DNA of 59,487 nt from Roseovarius gaetbuli (GTDB taxonomy: Bacteria; Pseudomonadota; Alphaproteobacteria; Rhodobacterales; Rhodobacteraceae), in contig NZ_FWFJ01000025.1 in NCBI RefSeq assembly GCF_900172365.1, positions 1 through 59,487 on the forward strand, in the 5' to 3' direction. Shown here piece after piece: positions 39,489 to 48,209 of this stretch. The translations under genes were made by a program, and so were the position numbers. Within the stretch, counting starts at the first letter, position 1, and each line of letters opens with the position of its first letter. The notes beneath the pieces were generated by a model. That model was not told the origin of the DNA and did no database searches. It worked only from the letters and a program-made list of their open reading frames with translations.

Positions 39489-40706
39489 ATGAGTGCCGAT
39501 ATCCAGATCCTTGATAGCCGCTATGCCTGGACGCGGCTTGCCGTCTCGCTTTTGATCGCGATGGTGGGCAATGTCGGCATGTGGTCGATCATCGTGGTGA
39601 TGCCCGCGATGCAGGCCGAATTCGGGGTCGATCGTGCTGCGGCCTCGCTGCCTTATACGATGACCATGGTCGGCTTTGCGCTTGGAAATTTCGGCATTGG
39701 CCGGATCGTCGACCGCTTTGGTGTCACGACCGCGCTTTGTGGTGCGGCGGTGCTTATTTCCGTCGCCACCGGCCTAGCGGCGATAAGCCCCTCGGTGGTT
39801 GTTCTCTCGGCGCTGCAAATCCTGATTGGCTTTGGCACCGCCGCCAGCTTTGGCCCGCTGATCGCCGATGTTTCGCTCTGGTTCGTGCGCCGCCGGGGCA
39901 TTGCCGTGGCGATCACCGCAAGCGGCAACTACCTTTCGGGGGCGATCTGGCCGGTGATCCTTGCGGGTATTCTGGCAAATCAGGGCTGGCGCGCGGTTTA
40001 CCTCGTGCTCGCGGTTGTGACGGTCGTTACGGTCATCCCGCTGGCGCTTTTGCTGCGCCGACGGGTGCCGCTGGCGGCGCGCGCGCATGCCGATACGCTC
40101 TCGAATGCGCGGGCCAGTGCCGCCGGTATTCCGCCGCGCACCCTGATGTTTATGCTCGGGCTGGCCGGGGTGGGATGCTGTGTGGCGATGTCGATGCCGC
40201 AGGTCCATATCGTCAGCTATTGCGTCGACCTTGGCTATGGTCCCGCCGTTGGCTCGCAGATGCTGTCGCTGATGCTTTCGGGCGGGGTGGTGTCGCGGCT
40301 GATATCGGGGGTGATGGCTGACCGGCTTGGCGGGGTGCGCACGCTTTTGATCGGCTCGACCCTGCAGTGCATTGCGCTGTTCTTTTATCTGCCCTCGGGT
40401 GGGTTGACCTCGCTTTACGTGGTCAGCCTTGTCTTTGGTCTGGCTCAGGGTGGTATTGTGCCAAGTTATGCGCTGATCGTGCGCGAGTACATGCCAAGCC
40501 AGGAGGCCGGGCGCCGCGTCGGCTTTGTCCTGATGGCGACCATCGCTGGCATGGCGCTTGGCGGTTGGATGTCGGGCTGGATCTATGACCTGACCGGCAG
40601 TTATCAAATGGCGTTTCTGAACGGAATCGCATGGAATGCGCTCAACATCGGGATTATCGCGCTGATCCTCATGCGCACCCGAACACGCGAGCCCCAGCTT
40701 GCCTGA
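39489..40706 (+). CDS. MFS transporter
   Basis: The 405-residue protein has twelve hydrophobic helices. The inter-helix 2-3 motif is GIGRIVDRFGV, and the second half has MADRLGGVRTLLIGS at the equivalent place. It resembles the monocarboxylate/oxalate-formate branch of the major facilitator superfamily. The substrate is unknown. It stands alone, 77 nt before a methyltransferase gene. Confidence 0.9.
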   Translation: MSADIQILDSRYAWTRLAVSLLIAMVGNVGMWSIIVVMPAMQAEFGVDRAAASLPYTMTMVGFALGNFGIGRIVDRFGVTTALCGAAVLISVATGLAAISPSVVVLSALQILIGFGTAASFGPLIADVSLWFVRRRGIAVAITASGNYLSGAIWPVILAGILANQGWRAVYLVLAVVTVVTVIPLALLLRRRVPLAARAHADTLSNARASAAGIPPRTLMFMLGLAGVGCCVAMSMPQVHIVSYCVDLGYGPAVGSQMLSLMLSGGVVSRLISGVMADRLGGVRTLLIGSTLQCIALFFYLPSGGLTSLYVVSLVFGLAQGGIVPSYALIVREYMPSQEAGRRVGFVLMATIAGMALGGWMSGWIYDLTGSYQMAFLNGIAWNALNIGIIALILMRTRTREPQLA

Positions 40707-40783
40707 GAGGATGTAGATTTGAGTATTTTTGGAACAGTGAAACAAGCGGGCAGGTGTGGTCCCTCGCAGGACATGAGGCCGAT

Positions 40784-41983
40784 ATGAGCAAGGTCAAGGC
40801 GCAATACGAGGCCTATCCCTATCCAGAGCGTGACCCCAGGGACGAGAAAAAGCGGCTTATCAGCGGCTCGCCCTCGCATGTGCTTGAGATTGATCATTTC
40901 CTCTTTGGCGGTCAGCGGGATTGGTCAAAACCGCTTCGGGCGTTGGTGGCGGGGGGCGGCACCGGCGATGGGCTTATTCAACTGGCGCAGATGATGAAGA
41001 CCGCCGGGCGGGCGCTTGATGTGACCTATGTTGACCTCTCAACCGCGTCGCGCAAGGTGGCCGAGGCGCGTGCCAGGATGCGCGGGCTTGAGGGCATACG
41101 CTTTGTCACCGGCAGTCTGCTGGACGCCGCCGATCTGGGGCAGTTCGACTATATTGATTGCTGTGGCGTTCTGCATCATCTGCCCGAGCCGCAGGCGGGA
41201 TTCGAAGCGCTTTTGGCGGCGCTGGCGCCGGGCGGAGGCATGGGGTTCATGGTCTATGCGCCTTATGGGCGATCCGGGGTTTATCCGCTGCAAGAGGCGT
41301 TTGGCGCGCTCTACGAGGGGATGGCGCCCGAGGCGCGCCTGAAGGCGGCCAAAAAGCTGGTCGCGGCCCTGCCCGAAGGCCACCCGTTTCGCGCCAATAT
41401 CAACCTTGGCGATCACAAGGACAGCGATGCGGGGTTTTATGACCTGTTGTTGCACAGCCAGGACCGCGCCTTTGATGTGACGGCCCTGGCCGAGGTGATG
41501 GCCGCGGCGGGCTGGCAGCTGAGCGGCTTTACCATGCCTGCGCTTTACGATCTGTCGCGGATCACGCCGGTGCCCGATCACCTGAGCGCGCTGGAACAGA
41601 TGGCTCTGGCCGAAAAGCTGCGCGGGACGATCAAGACCCATGTTGGCTATGCGACCCGCGCAGGCGAGGCGCGCCCGCCCGCAAGCGGCAGCAATCGCGC
41701 CTTGGTACCGCATCTCAAGGGGGTTGGCGCCAGTGATCTTGCGCGCGCCGTTGCACAGGGGCAGGCGCCCCGGCTTGGCTTTGCCGGGCTCGACACATCT
41801 CTGAGCCTGCCCAAGGGGGCCGCGCCGCTGATTGCCTTGATCGACGGACGGCGCAGCCTTGCCGAGATTGCGGCGCAGACCGGCACCGATCCGATTGGCA
41901 TGGGCGCGCTCTGGGGGCGAATCGAACGCGATCTCGGGGATTTCGGGATGCTGCTTTATTCCAACATTCTGCGCCAAGCCTAG
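40784..41983 (+). CDS. SAM-dependent methyltransferase, class I
   Basis: The ATG at 40784 (MSKVKAQYEAYPYPERDP) gives a 399-residue protein; a longer frame from 40631 overlaps the MFS gene. The YEAYPYPERDP start is typical of a subgroup of methyltransferases whose N-terminal segment binds the core. The SAM core has VAGGGTGDGLIQLA and DCCGVLHHLPEPQAGFEALL. The C-terminal 130 residues are an extra domain, perhaps substrate binding. The substrate is unknown. It ends 3 nt before the SRAP gene. Confidence 0.87.
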   Translation: MSKVKAQYEAYPYPERDPRDEKKRLISGSPSHVLEIDHFLFGGQRDWSKPLRALVAGGGTGDGLIQLAQMMKTAGRALDVTYVDLSTASRKVAEARARMRGLEGIRFVTGSLLDAADLGQFDYIDCCGVLHHLPEPQAGFEALLAALAPGGGMGFMVYAPYGRSGVYPLQEAFGALYEGMAPEARLKAAKKLVAALPEGHPFRANINLGDHKDSDAGFYDLLLHSQDRAFDVTALAEVMAAAGWQLSGFTMPALYDLSRITPVPDHLSALEQMALAEKLRGTIKTHVGYATRAGEARPPASGSNRALVPHLKGVGASDLARAVAQGQAPRLGFAGLDTSLSLPKGAAPLIALIDGRRSLAEIAAQTGTDPIGMGALWGRIERDLGDFGMLLYSNILRQA

Positions 41984-41986
41984 GCG

Positions 41987-42658
41987 ATGTGCGGGCGCTT
42001 CGTGATCACCCTGCCGGGGGACGCCATGGCACAGCTTTTTGGTGCAGCACCCGACAATGACCTGCCCGAGGTACCGAATTTCAACGTCTGTCCGACCAAT
42101 GCGGTGCATGTGGTGCGGGGCGGCGAGGGCGATCATGATCGCAGCCTTGTGGCGATGCGGTGGGGGTTTTTGCAGGAGTGGTATGACAGCCCCAATGCCG
42201 GGCCGCTCTTGATCAATGCGCGCGGCGAAACACTGGCCGAGAAACCCGCGTTTCGCGCGGCGGCGCGGGCGCGGCGCTGTGTCATTCCGGCGGATGGGTT
42301 TTATGAATGGACCAAAGACGCGAAAGGCGCGCGCCTGCCCTGGTATATCCGGCCGCGCGCGGGCGGGGTCGTGGCCTTTGCCGGGGTCTGGCAACGCTGG
42401 GTGCGGGGCGATGAGGCGATCAATACCTGCGCGATTGTCACCTGCGCCGCCAATCAGAGCATAACGGCGCTGCACCATCGGATGCCGGTCATTCTTGCGC
42501 CCGAGGATTGGGCGCTTTGGCTTGGCGAGGCGGGCCACGGGGCGGCGCGCCTTATGGTGCCGCCCCCCGAGGAGACGCTAGAGTATTGGCGGGTCGATCG
42601 ACGGGTGAATTCCAACCGGGCAAGCGGCCCCGGCCTTATTGTGCCAGTTGGGGCGTGA
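41987..42658 (+). CDS. yedK: SRAP/HMCES (YedK-like) abasic-site protein
   Basis: The 223-residue protein begins MCGRF; C2 is the catalytic residue that crosslinks to abasic sites in single-stranded DNA and shields them. Other conserved residues are N77-R79-E81 (LLINARGE), E107 (GFYEW) and H164 (LHHRMPVIL). Length and motifs fit the family. It lies 3 nt after the methyltransferase gene and probably shares its transcript. Role in DNA repair is inferred from family. Confidence 0.95.
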   Translation: MCGRFVITLPGDAMAQLFGAAPDNDLPEVPNFNVCPTNAVHVVRGGEGDHDRSLVAMRWGFLQEWYDSPNAGPLLINARGETLAEKPAFRAAARARRCVIPADGFYEWTKDAKGARLPWYIRPRAGGVVAFAGVWQRWVRGDEAINTCAIVTCAANQSITALHHRMPVILAPEDWALWLGEAGHGAARLMVPPPEETLEYWRVDRRVNSNRASGPGLIVPVGA

Positions 42659-42761
42659 TGGTTTCTTTCGCGCGGCCCCCCTTTTCTAACGGGCGTTAAA
42701 AGTTATATAGAAAGGTCGAACCACGCCGCGTTTTCAACACCCACCTGGCATAGCGACTGAC

Positions 42762-43100
42762 ATGATCGAGAAACTCATCAAGATGGCCGGACCGAGAGAG
42801 GACGAGGGTGACCCCTCGGTCGTGGTGGAAACACGCCCCAAGACCAAGCGCCCGCCGCTTTACAAGGTCATGCTGCTGAATGACGATTACACCCCGATGG
42901 AATTTGTCGTCGCCGTGCTTGAGCGGTTCTTTGGCATGAACCACGCCGAGGCGTTCGAGATCATGCTGACCGTCCACAAAAAGGGCCTCGCGGTTGTCGG
43001 CGTGTTCAGTCATGAAATTGCGGAAACCAAGGTGGCGCAGGTGATGGATTTCGCCCGCCGTCACCAGCATCCGCTGCAATGTACAATGGAAAAAGAATAA
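42762..43100 (+). CDS. clpS: ATP-dependent Clp protease adaptor ClpS
   Basis: The 112-residue adaptor delivers N-degron substrates to Clp[22 protein letters not shown] (about 43-62) holds the N-degron pocket start, and [19 protein letters not shown] the rest. A basic, disordered N-terminus precedes it. clpA is not adjacent. The next gene starts directly at its stop codon, with GTG. Confidence 0.96.
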   Translation: MIEKLIKMAGPREDEGDPSVVVETRPKTKRPPLYKVMLLNDDYTPMEFVVAVLERFFGMNHAEAFEIMLTVHKKGLAVVGVFSHEIAETKVAQVMDFARRHQHPLQCTMEKE

Positions 43101-44093
43101 GTGGCTGATCCCATTCGCCTGACGCTTGCCCTTGCTGAGGGCAGCGTTGCCCTGCCTGATGCGGGACGTATCGCCGTATTTGCGCCGCGCGTCGGCACCG
43201 ATTTGCGCGCCTTGCCGCAAGACCGGGTCGAGGTGATCACCGGGTTCAAGCCCGACGCCGATTATTTTGGTGGCCTTGGCTATACCTGCGTTGTGGCGCC
43301 CGAGGGGCGCTATGGCGCGGCGGTCGTCTGTTTGGCACGTGCCAAGACGCTGGCGCGCGCCCTTGTGGCCGAGGCCGCAGCGGTCACCGACGGGGCGATC
43401 ATCGTGGATGGCGCCAAGACCGACGGTATCGAATCGATGCTCAAGGAATGCCGGAAACGGGTTGCAGTCAGCGCGCCGATGTCAAAGGCGCATGGCAAGA
43501 TATTCAGCTTTGCCGCCGGGCCGGAATTTTCCGATTGGGCGGTCGGCACGCCAGAGCCCGTCGAGGGCGGGTTTGTCACTGCGCCCGGGGTGTTTTCGGC
43601 GGATGGAATTGATCCCGCCTCGCGCTTTCTGGCCGATCACCTGCCGGTCAAGATGGGCGCGCATGTGGTCGATCTTGGTGGCGGCTGGGGCTATCTTACG
43701 GCCCGCGCGCTTGAGCGCGAGTACATCGCGCAGCTTGACCTTGTCGAGGCCGAGCATGCGGCGCTGACCTGTGCGCGCCAGAACATTGGCGATCCGCGCG
43801 CGCGGTTTCATTGGGATGACGCCACCCGCTGGCAGCCCGAGAGCGCGGTTGATACGGTGATCATGAACCCACCGTTTCACAAGGGACGCGCCGCAGAGCC
43901 AGACCTTGGCCGCGCCTTCATTCGCGCGGCGGCGGCAATGCTGAAACCGGGCGGACAGCTTTGGCTGGTGGCCAACCGCCATCTGCCCTACGAGGCGACG
44001 CTGGCGCAAAGCTTTGCTCAGGTCGAAGAGGTGGCGGGCGATACCCGCTTCAAGGTTTTGCGCGCGGCGCGCCCGGCTCGCAAGGCCCGGTGA
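43101..44093 (+). CDS. rsmC: RsmC-like class I methyltransferase
   Basis: The 330-residue protein starts with GTG immediately after the clpS stop. The C-terminal half is a SAM-binding fold with VVDLGGGWGYLTARAL (about 195-210) and the catalytic NPPFH motif (about 255) of N2-guanine methyltransferases acting on rRNA (RsmC/RsmD type). The N-terminal half resembles the inactive duplicated domain of RsmC. The target, probably 16S rRNA, is inferred. The symbol is tentative. Confidence 0.8.
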   Translation: MADPIRLTLALAEGSVALPDAGRIAVFAPRVGTDLRALPQDRVEVITGFKPDADYFGGLGYTCVVAPEGRYGAAVVCLARAKTLARALVAEAAAVTDGAIIVDGAKTDGIESMLKECRKRVAVSAPMSKAHGKIFSFAAGPEFSDWAVGTPEPVEGGFVTAPGVFSADGIDPASRFLADHLPVKMGAHVVDLGGGWGYLTARALEREYIAQLDLVEAEHAALTCARQNIGDPRARFHWDDATRWQPESAVDTVIMNPPFHKGRAAEPDLGRAFIRAAAAMLKPGGQLWLVANRHLPYEATLAQSFAQVEEVAGDTRFKVLRAARPARKAR

Positions 44094-44140
44094 CTTGGCT
44101 TAGGCTGCGCAGGACAGAATCAGCTTGAAAGGCGCATTCC

Positions 44141-44941
44141 ATGTCATTTTCCATCTCTGGTAAAACCGCCATCGTGACCGGTGGTGCCAATGGTATCGGC
44201 CTTGCCATCGGGCGGCATTTTGCCGACAAGGGCGCGAATGTCATGTTCGCCGATATGGATGAAGAGCGCCTGATCAAAGAGCTGGGCGAGAATGATGAAG
44301 GCCGCAATATCCGCTATTTTGCCGGCGATTTGCGGGAAAAGCTGGCGCAGGCCAATCTTTTGTCTGCCACGATTGATGCCTTTGACGGGGTCGATATCCT
44401 GGTGAATGCCTGTCGCCAGGTGGTGCCGTCCGATGCGCTCAACCCCGATGATGATGCGGTTGAGATGCTGTTGCAGCAAAACCTGTTGACCGCGCTGCGC
44501 ATGAGCCAGCAAGTTGCCAACCGGATGATCAAACAGGCCGAGGGCGCGCGCGAAGGTGTGGCGGGCACCATCGTCAACCTGTCGTCTATTGCCGCGCGGC
44601 GGACCCGGCCCGAGCTTTTGGCCTATTCGATTTCCTCGGCGGCTCTTGATCAGATGACCCGAAGCCTTGCCGTGGCGCTTGCACCGCATCGCATCCGGGT
44701 GAATGCGGTGGCCTTTGGCTCGGTGATGAGTGCATCGCTCAAGGATACGCTGCGCGAACATAGCGATTATCGCTCGGACATCGAATGCCATACGCCACTT
44801 GGACGTATCGCCTCGCCTGCGGAACTTGCCGAAACGGTGCAATATCTTGCCTGTGACGGCTCGGCCTTTATGACCGGTCAGATCATGACTGTGGATGGCG
44901 GGCGCACATTGCTTGATCCTGTGACCTCTCCGGCGCATTAA
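44141..44941 (+). CDS. SDR family oxidoreductase lacking the catalytic lysine
   Basis: The 266-residue short-chain dehydrogenase has a normal cofactor site, TGGANGIGLAIGRHF (residues 14-28), and the C-terminal GQIMTVDGGRTL. The active-site motif reads YSISS instead of YxxxK (AYSISSAALDQM), and the usual NNAG is NACR in ILVNACRQVV. The codons are clear (TAT TCG ATT TCC TCG), so this is not a misread frame. It may be a non-catalytic or altered enzyme. It lies about 80 nt ahead of hemF. Confidence 0.88.
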   Translation: MSFSISGKTAIVTGGANGIGLAIGRHFADKGANVMFADMDEERLIKELGENDEGRNIRYFAGDLREKLAQANLLSATIDAFDGVDILVNACRQVVPSDALNPDDDAVEMLLQQNLLTALRMSQQVANRMIKQAEGAREGVAGTIVNLSSIAARRTRPELLAYSISSAALDQMTRSLAVALAPHRIRVNAVAFGSVMSASLKDTLREHSDYRSDIECHTPLGRIASPAELAETVQYLACDGSAFMTGQIMTVDGGRTLLDPVTSPAH

Positions 44942-45023
44942 TTGGGGCAGGGCTTGTCCGCCCTTACAGGCGGTCGCGCCGGGGTTCCGGGCGCGAGCGT
45001 GGCAGAACAGTAAAGAGGCTAAG

Positions 45024-45914
45024 ATGAGCGAAGACTTTACCACAGAGAAAACGCGCGCGGCCGCATGGTTTCGCGAATTGCGCGACCAGATCGTTGCCGC
45101 TTTCGAGGGGCTCGAAGACAGCCACGCCAACGGGCCGATGGCCGACGGCGCCCCGGGGCGGTTTGACGTAAGCGAAACCCGCCGTGCGAGCGATGACGGC
45201 TCAGACGCGGGCGGCGGATTGATGAGCGTGATGCGCGGTGGTCGTGTTTTTGAAAAGGTCGGCGTGAATGTCTCCGAGGTGTACGGCACCCTTGGCGAGG
45301 CCGCGCAAAAGGCGATGGCCGCCCGCGGTGTGCCGGGCATGGACAGCGATCCGCGGTTCTGGGCCTCGGGCATCAGCCTTGTGGCGCATATGCAAAACCC
45401 GCATTGCCCCGCCGTGCATATGAACACCCGGATGTTCTGGACGCCGTCTGCCTGGTGGTTCGGTGGTGGCTCGGACCTTAACCCCTGCATTGAATACGCC
45501 GAGGATACCGCCCATTTTCACGCCACCCAGAAGGCGCATCTTGATCCGCATGGACCCGATTTATATCCGCGCCTCAAAGAATGGGCGGATGAGTATTTCT
45601 ATATTCCACACCGCAACCGCGCGCGCGGCGTTGGCGGCATCTTCATGGATGACCGCAACACCGGCGACTGGGGGGCGGATTTTGCCCTGACGCAGGATAT
45701 CGGCCGCGCCTTCCTTCCGGCCTTTGCGCCGCTGATCGAAAAGCGCCGGGTCCAGCCCTGGGACGAGGCCGACAAGGATACGCAGCTTATCCATCGCGGG
45801 CTTTATGCGGAATATAACCTTGTCTATGACCGTGGAACCAAGTTCGGCCTGGCCACCGGCCATGACGCCAATGCGGTCCTGATGAGCCTTCCCCCATTGG
45901 CAAAATGGATCTGA
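45024..45914 (+). CDS. hemF: Oxygen-dependent coproporphyrinogen III oxidase
   Basis: The 296-residue enzyme makes protoporphyrinogen IX for haem and chlorophyll-type pigments. WFRELRDQIVAAFEGLE at the start, HMNTRMFW and WWFGGGSDLNPC in the centre, and YAEYNLVYDRGTKFGLATGH near the C-terminus are diagnostic. AAAGAGG precedes the ATG. It is the aerobic form; the anaerobic HemN is not in the window. Confidence 0.97.
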   Translation: MSEDFTTEKTRAAAWFRELRDQIVAAFEGLEDSHANGPMADGAPGRFDVSETRRASDDGSDAGGGLMSVMRGGRVFEKVGVNVSEVYGTLGEAAQKAMAARGVPGMDSDPRFWASGISLVAHMQNPHCPAVHMNTRMFWTPSAWWFGGGSDLNPCIEYAEDTAHFHATQKAHLDPHGPDLYPRLKEWADEYFYIPHRNRARGVGGIFMDDRNTGDWGADFALTQDIGRAFLPAFAPLIEKRRVQPWDEADKDTQLIHRGLYAEYNLVYDRGTKFGLATGHDANAVLMSLPPLAKWI

Positions 45915-45940
45915 TCGGCTGTCGCGTGTGAGGTTTTAAA

Positions 45941-45957
45941 TGGGGACGCTGTCCCCA
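45941..45957. repeat. Short hairpin TGGGGAC-GCT-GTCCCCA
   Basis: A perfect 7-bp stem with a 3-nt loop, 26 nt after the hemF stop. Half of it (GACGCTGTCCCC) recurs at 46438-46449, next to the 36-bp duplicated sequence, suggesting element ends. Confidence 0.65.
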
Positions 45958-46025
45958 GCCGTTCTGGTTCGTGTGGTCTATACTTACGATTTGTAACTAT
46001 AGGTTCTGTGCGATGCTGCTGAACG

Positions 46026-46346
46026 CTAACAATTCAGCTGGGCATCGCAGTTTTGAACCGCAAGGTTTACTGCATTCCCGATTGTGGCTTGCACAATTTC
46101 GACGACCTGCTTGTTGATGTCGACTGCCAGCATCGCTGGCGAGTTAATAGAGCTGCTGGATTTGAGAAGGGCAGGAAGCGCCGACATGCGTCTGTTTCGT
46201 TGAGCGCGCGTAACTGCGGCAGACACAGAATCGTCAAGCAGCTTTGACGCAGCCGTTGCGCCAATTCGCGCAGAAAGCTCTCGATAGAAAAACGAAGCAT
46301 ATTCCACGCAGCGATCTTCGCCGCCAGAAGTGCCCCATATCTGCAA
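46026..46346 (-). CDS. Hypothetical ORF, possibly remnant
   Basis: A TTG-started frame of 106 residues with codon use unlike the neighbours. The frame stays open about 120 nt further upstream without a standard start codon and runs through the 36-bp repeat, suggesting a truncated or fused gene. No family was recognised. The segment SSSSINSPAMLAVDINKQVV is not informative. It may not be expressed. Confidence 0.3.
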   Translation of the reverse strand: MQIWGTSGGEDRCVEYASFFYRELSARIGATAASKLLDDSVSAAVTRAQRNRRMSALPALLKSSSSINSPAMLAVDINKQVVEIVQATIGNAVNLAVQNCDAQLNC

Positions 46347-46408
46347 AAGGCTTGGGCCGATTAACTGCGCTACACTCCATTTATCATTGGTGGGCAGTGT
46401 GAGCTGAT

Positions 46409-46444
46409 CGTAACCGCGCCATTGGCACCGCCTGCCTGACGCTG
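46409..46444. repeat. 36-bp repeat, left copy
   Basis: Identical to 59360-59395 (same orientation). On the minus strand it reads ...GGTGCCAATGGCGCGGTTACG, with ATG GCG CGG TTA CG encoding MARLR, which resembles the start of some REP-associated tyrosine transposases. The sequences diverge immediately after. Confidence 0.85.
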
Positions 46445-46585
46445 TCCCCCAAGCCCCCTGGGATATTTAGGGCAAGAAGAAACAGTGTCTGGTATTGCCG
46501 ACAAAAAGAAGATGCACGCGCCCTGCTTCTTCTTGGCTCAAATACTCAACGCCGAAACCGGCCAAATGCGCAAGGCGACACGGGG

Positions 46586-47500
46586 TTACTCTTCGTGGAC
46601 CACCTTGATATGGCGCTCGCCGCGCGCCTCGGCGAGGGCCATCTGTTTCTGACGTTCGCGAAAGCGGTCCTTGCCCTCTTTCGTGGTCTCATGCGTGCAC
46701 TGATGACAGGCCACGCCCTCTTCGTATTCGGGCCGCTTTGTATCCTCGGGAAGAATCGGGCGCCGACAGGCATGACAGAGCCGGTGCGGCCCCTCGGCAA
46801 GGCCATGCCCCACCGAGACGCGCGCATCAAAGACGAAACACTCGCCCTGCCATGTACTTTGCGCCTCCGGCACCTCTTCGAGGTATTTCAGAATGCCGCC
46901 CTTGAGGTGATAGACATCCTCAACGCCCTGACCGAGCAGGTAGTTGGTGGATTTCTCACAGCGGATGCCGCCGGTGCAAAACATCGCAATCCGCTTGTTG
47001 TGAAAGCGGTGCTTGTTTTCCTCCCACCAAGCAGGAAAATCGCGAAAGCTTGCGGTTTCCGGATCGACGGCGCCTTTAAAGGTGCCAATCGCCACCTCGT
47101 AATCGTTGCGTGTGTCGATCACGGCCACATCCGGGCTCTCGATCAGGGCGTTCCAATCGCCGGGATCGACATAATGCCCGACCTGCGCAAGCGGGTCGAC
47201 ATCGGGTTGGCCCATCGTGACGATCTCTTTCTTCAACCGCACCTTGAGGCGGCGAAACGGCTGATCGCTACTGCGGCTTTCCTTCCATTCCAGATTGCCA
47301 CAGCCGGGCAGCGCACGGATATGGGCGATGACGCGTGCAATACCCGCATCCGGGCCCGCGATCGTGCCGTTGATCCCCTCGCGGGCAAGCAACAATGATC
47401 CGCTGATCTTCTCGGCCTCACAGAGCGCGAGAAGTGGGCCCTGAATCGCCTCAGGGTCGTCAAAGCGTGTGAAATGATAGAGCGCAGCAATCTTGTACAT
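46586..47500 (-). CDS. trhO: tRNA uridine(34) hydroxylase TrhO (rhodanese-related)
   Basis: The 304-residue protein starts MYKIAALYHFTRFDDPEAIQ, typical of TrhO/YceA, which hydroxylates the wobble uridine of tRNAs toward cmo5U. The rhodanese domain spans about 115-215 with the catalytic cysteine C175 in MFCTGGIRC. The C-terminus has two CxxC pairs (CHAC, CHQC). The longer open frame upstream has no support and covers pncA on the other strand. An ATG at 47518 is a possible alternative start. Confidence 0.93.
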   Translation of the reverse strand: MYKIAALYHFTRFDDPEAIQGPLLALCEAEKISGSLLLAREGINGTIAGPDAGIARVIAHIRALPGCGNLEWKESRSSDQPFRRLKVRLKKEIVTMGQPDVDPLAQVGHYVDPGDWNALIESPDVAVIDTRNDYEVAIGTFKGAVDPETASFRDFPAWWEENKHRFHNKRIAMFCTGGIRCEKSTNYLLGQGVEDVYHLKGGILKYLEEVPEAQSTWQGECFVFDARVSVGHGLAEGPHRLCHACRRPILPEDTKRPEYEEGVACHQCTHETTKEGKDRFRERQKQMALAEARGERHIKVVHEE

Positions 47501-47605
47501 GGCCCGCGATTTACCCATTTGGGCGCGCCTGAACAAGAGGACAAAGTGGCGCCATTGACGCATGACCCGCACCTGCGTACCCCTAAGGGATAAAAGGAGG
47601 CTCCT

Positions 47606-48202
47606 ATGACCCATGCCCTGATCGTGATCGACGTGCAAAACGATTTCTGTCCCGGTGGTGCCTTGGCGGTGGCGGGCGGCGATGAGATCGTGACTGGCAT
47701 CAATGCCCTCATGGCCGATTTCGCGGCCGTGATCCTGACGCAGGACTGGCACCCGGCGGGGCATTCGTCGTTTGCCTCGTCCCATCCCGGCAAGGCGCCC
47801 TTCGAGATGGCCGATATGCACTATGGACCGCAGGTGCTCTGGCCCGATCATTGCGTTCAGGGAACGCCGGGTGCAGCGTTTCGCGACGGGCTTGAGACGA
47901 CCCGCGCCGATGCGATCATCCGCAAGGGCATGAACGCGGCCATCGACAGCTATTCGGCGTTTTTCGAGAACGACCACGAAACACCCACCGGGCTTGATGG
48001 GTACCTGCGCACGCGCGGGATCAGCGCGTTGACGATGGTCGGGCTGGCCACCGATTTCTGTGTCAATTTCTCGGCGGTCGATGCGGCGCGCTTGGGGTAT
48101 GATGTGAGCGTGCGGCGCGATTTGTGTCGCGCGATTGATCTTGATGGCTCGCTCGACGCGGCGCTTGCGGGTATGTGCGAGGCGGGGGTCACGCTTGTAT
48201 GA
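47606..48202 (+). CDS. pncA: Nicotinamidase
   Basis: The 198-residue enzyme turns nicotinamide into nicotinate for NAD salvage. The catalytic triad is D9, K107 and C152 (IDVQNDF, IRKGMN, ATDFCVNF). Metal ligands are probably D47, H49 and H82 (QDWHP, PDHCVQG). AAGGAGG lies before the ATG. It diverges from trhO and nearly abuts the next gene, starting 7 nt after its stop. Confidence 0.95.
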   Translation: MTHALIVIDVQNDFCPGGALAVAGGDEIVTGINALMADFAAVILTQDWHPAGHSSFASSHPGKAPFEMADMHYGPQVLWPDHCVQGTPGAAFRDGLETTRADAIIRKGMNAAIDSYSAFFENDHETPTGLDGYLRTRGISALTMVGLATDFCVNFSAVDAARLGYDVSVRRDLCRAIDLDGSLDAALAGMCEAGVTLV

Positions 48203-48209
48203 GCCAGAG

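Larger units (their letters stand above)
45915..46585. other. 671-bp decayed region with RAYT-like remnants
   Basis: Between hemF and trhO lies AT-richer DNA with one weak open frame (46026-46346, minus). It is bordered by a 12-bp direct repeat, GACGCTGTCCCC, at 45945-45956 and 46438-46449. Near its right end is the 36-bp sequence shared with 59360-59395. It looks like a mobile-element relic; no intact transposase is seen. Confidence 0.55.
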
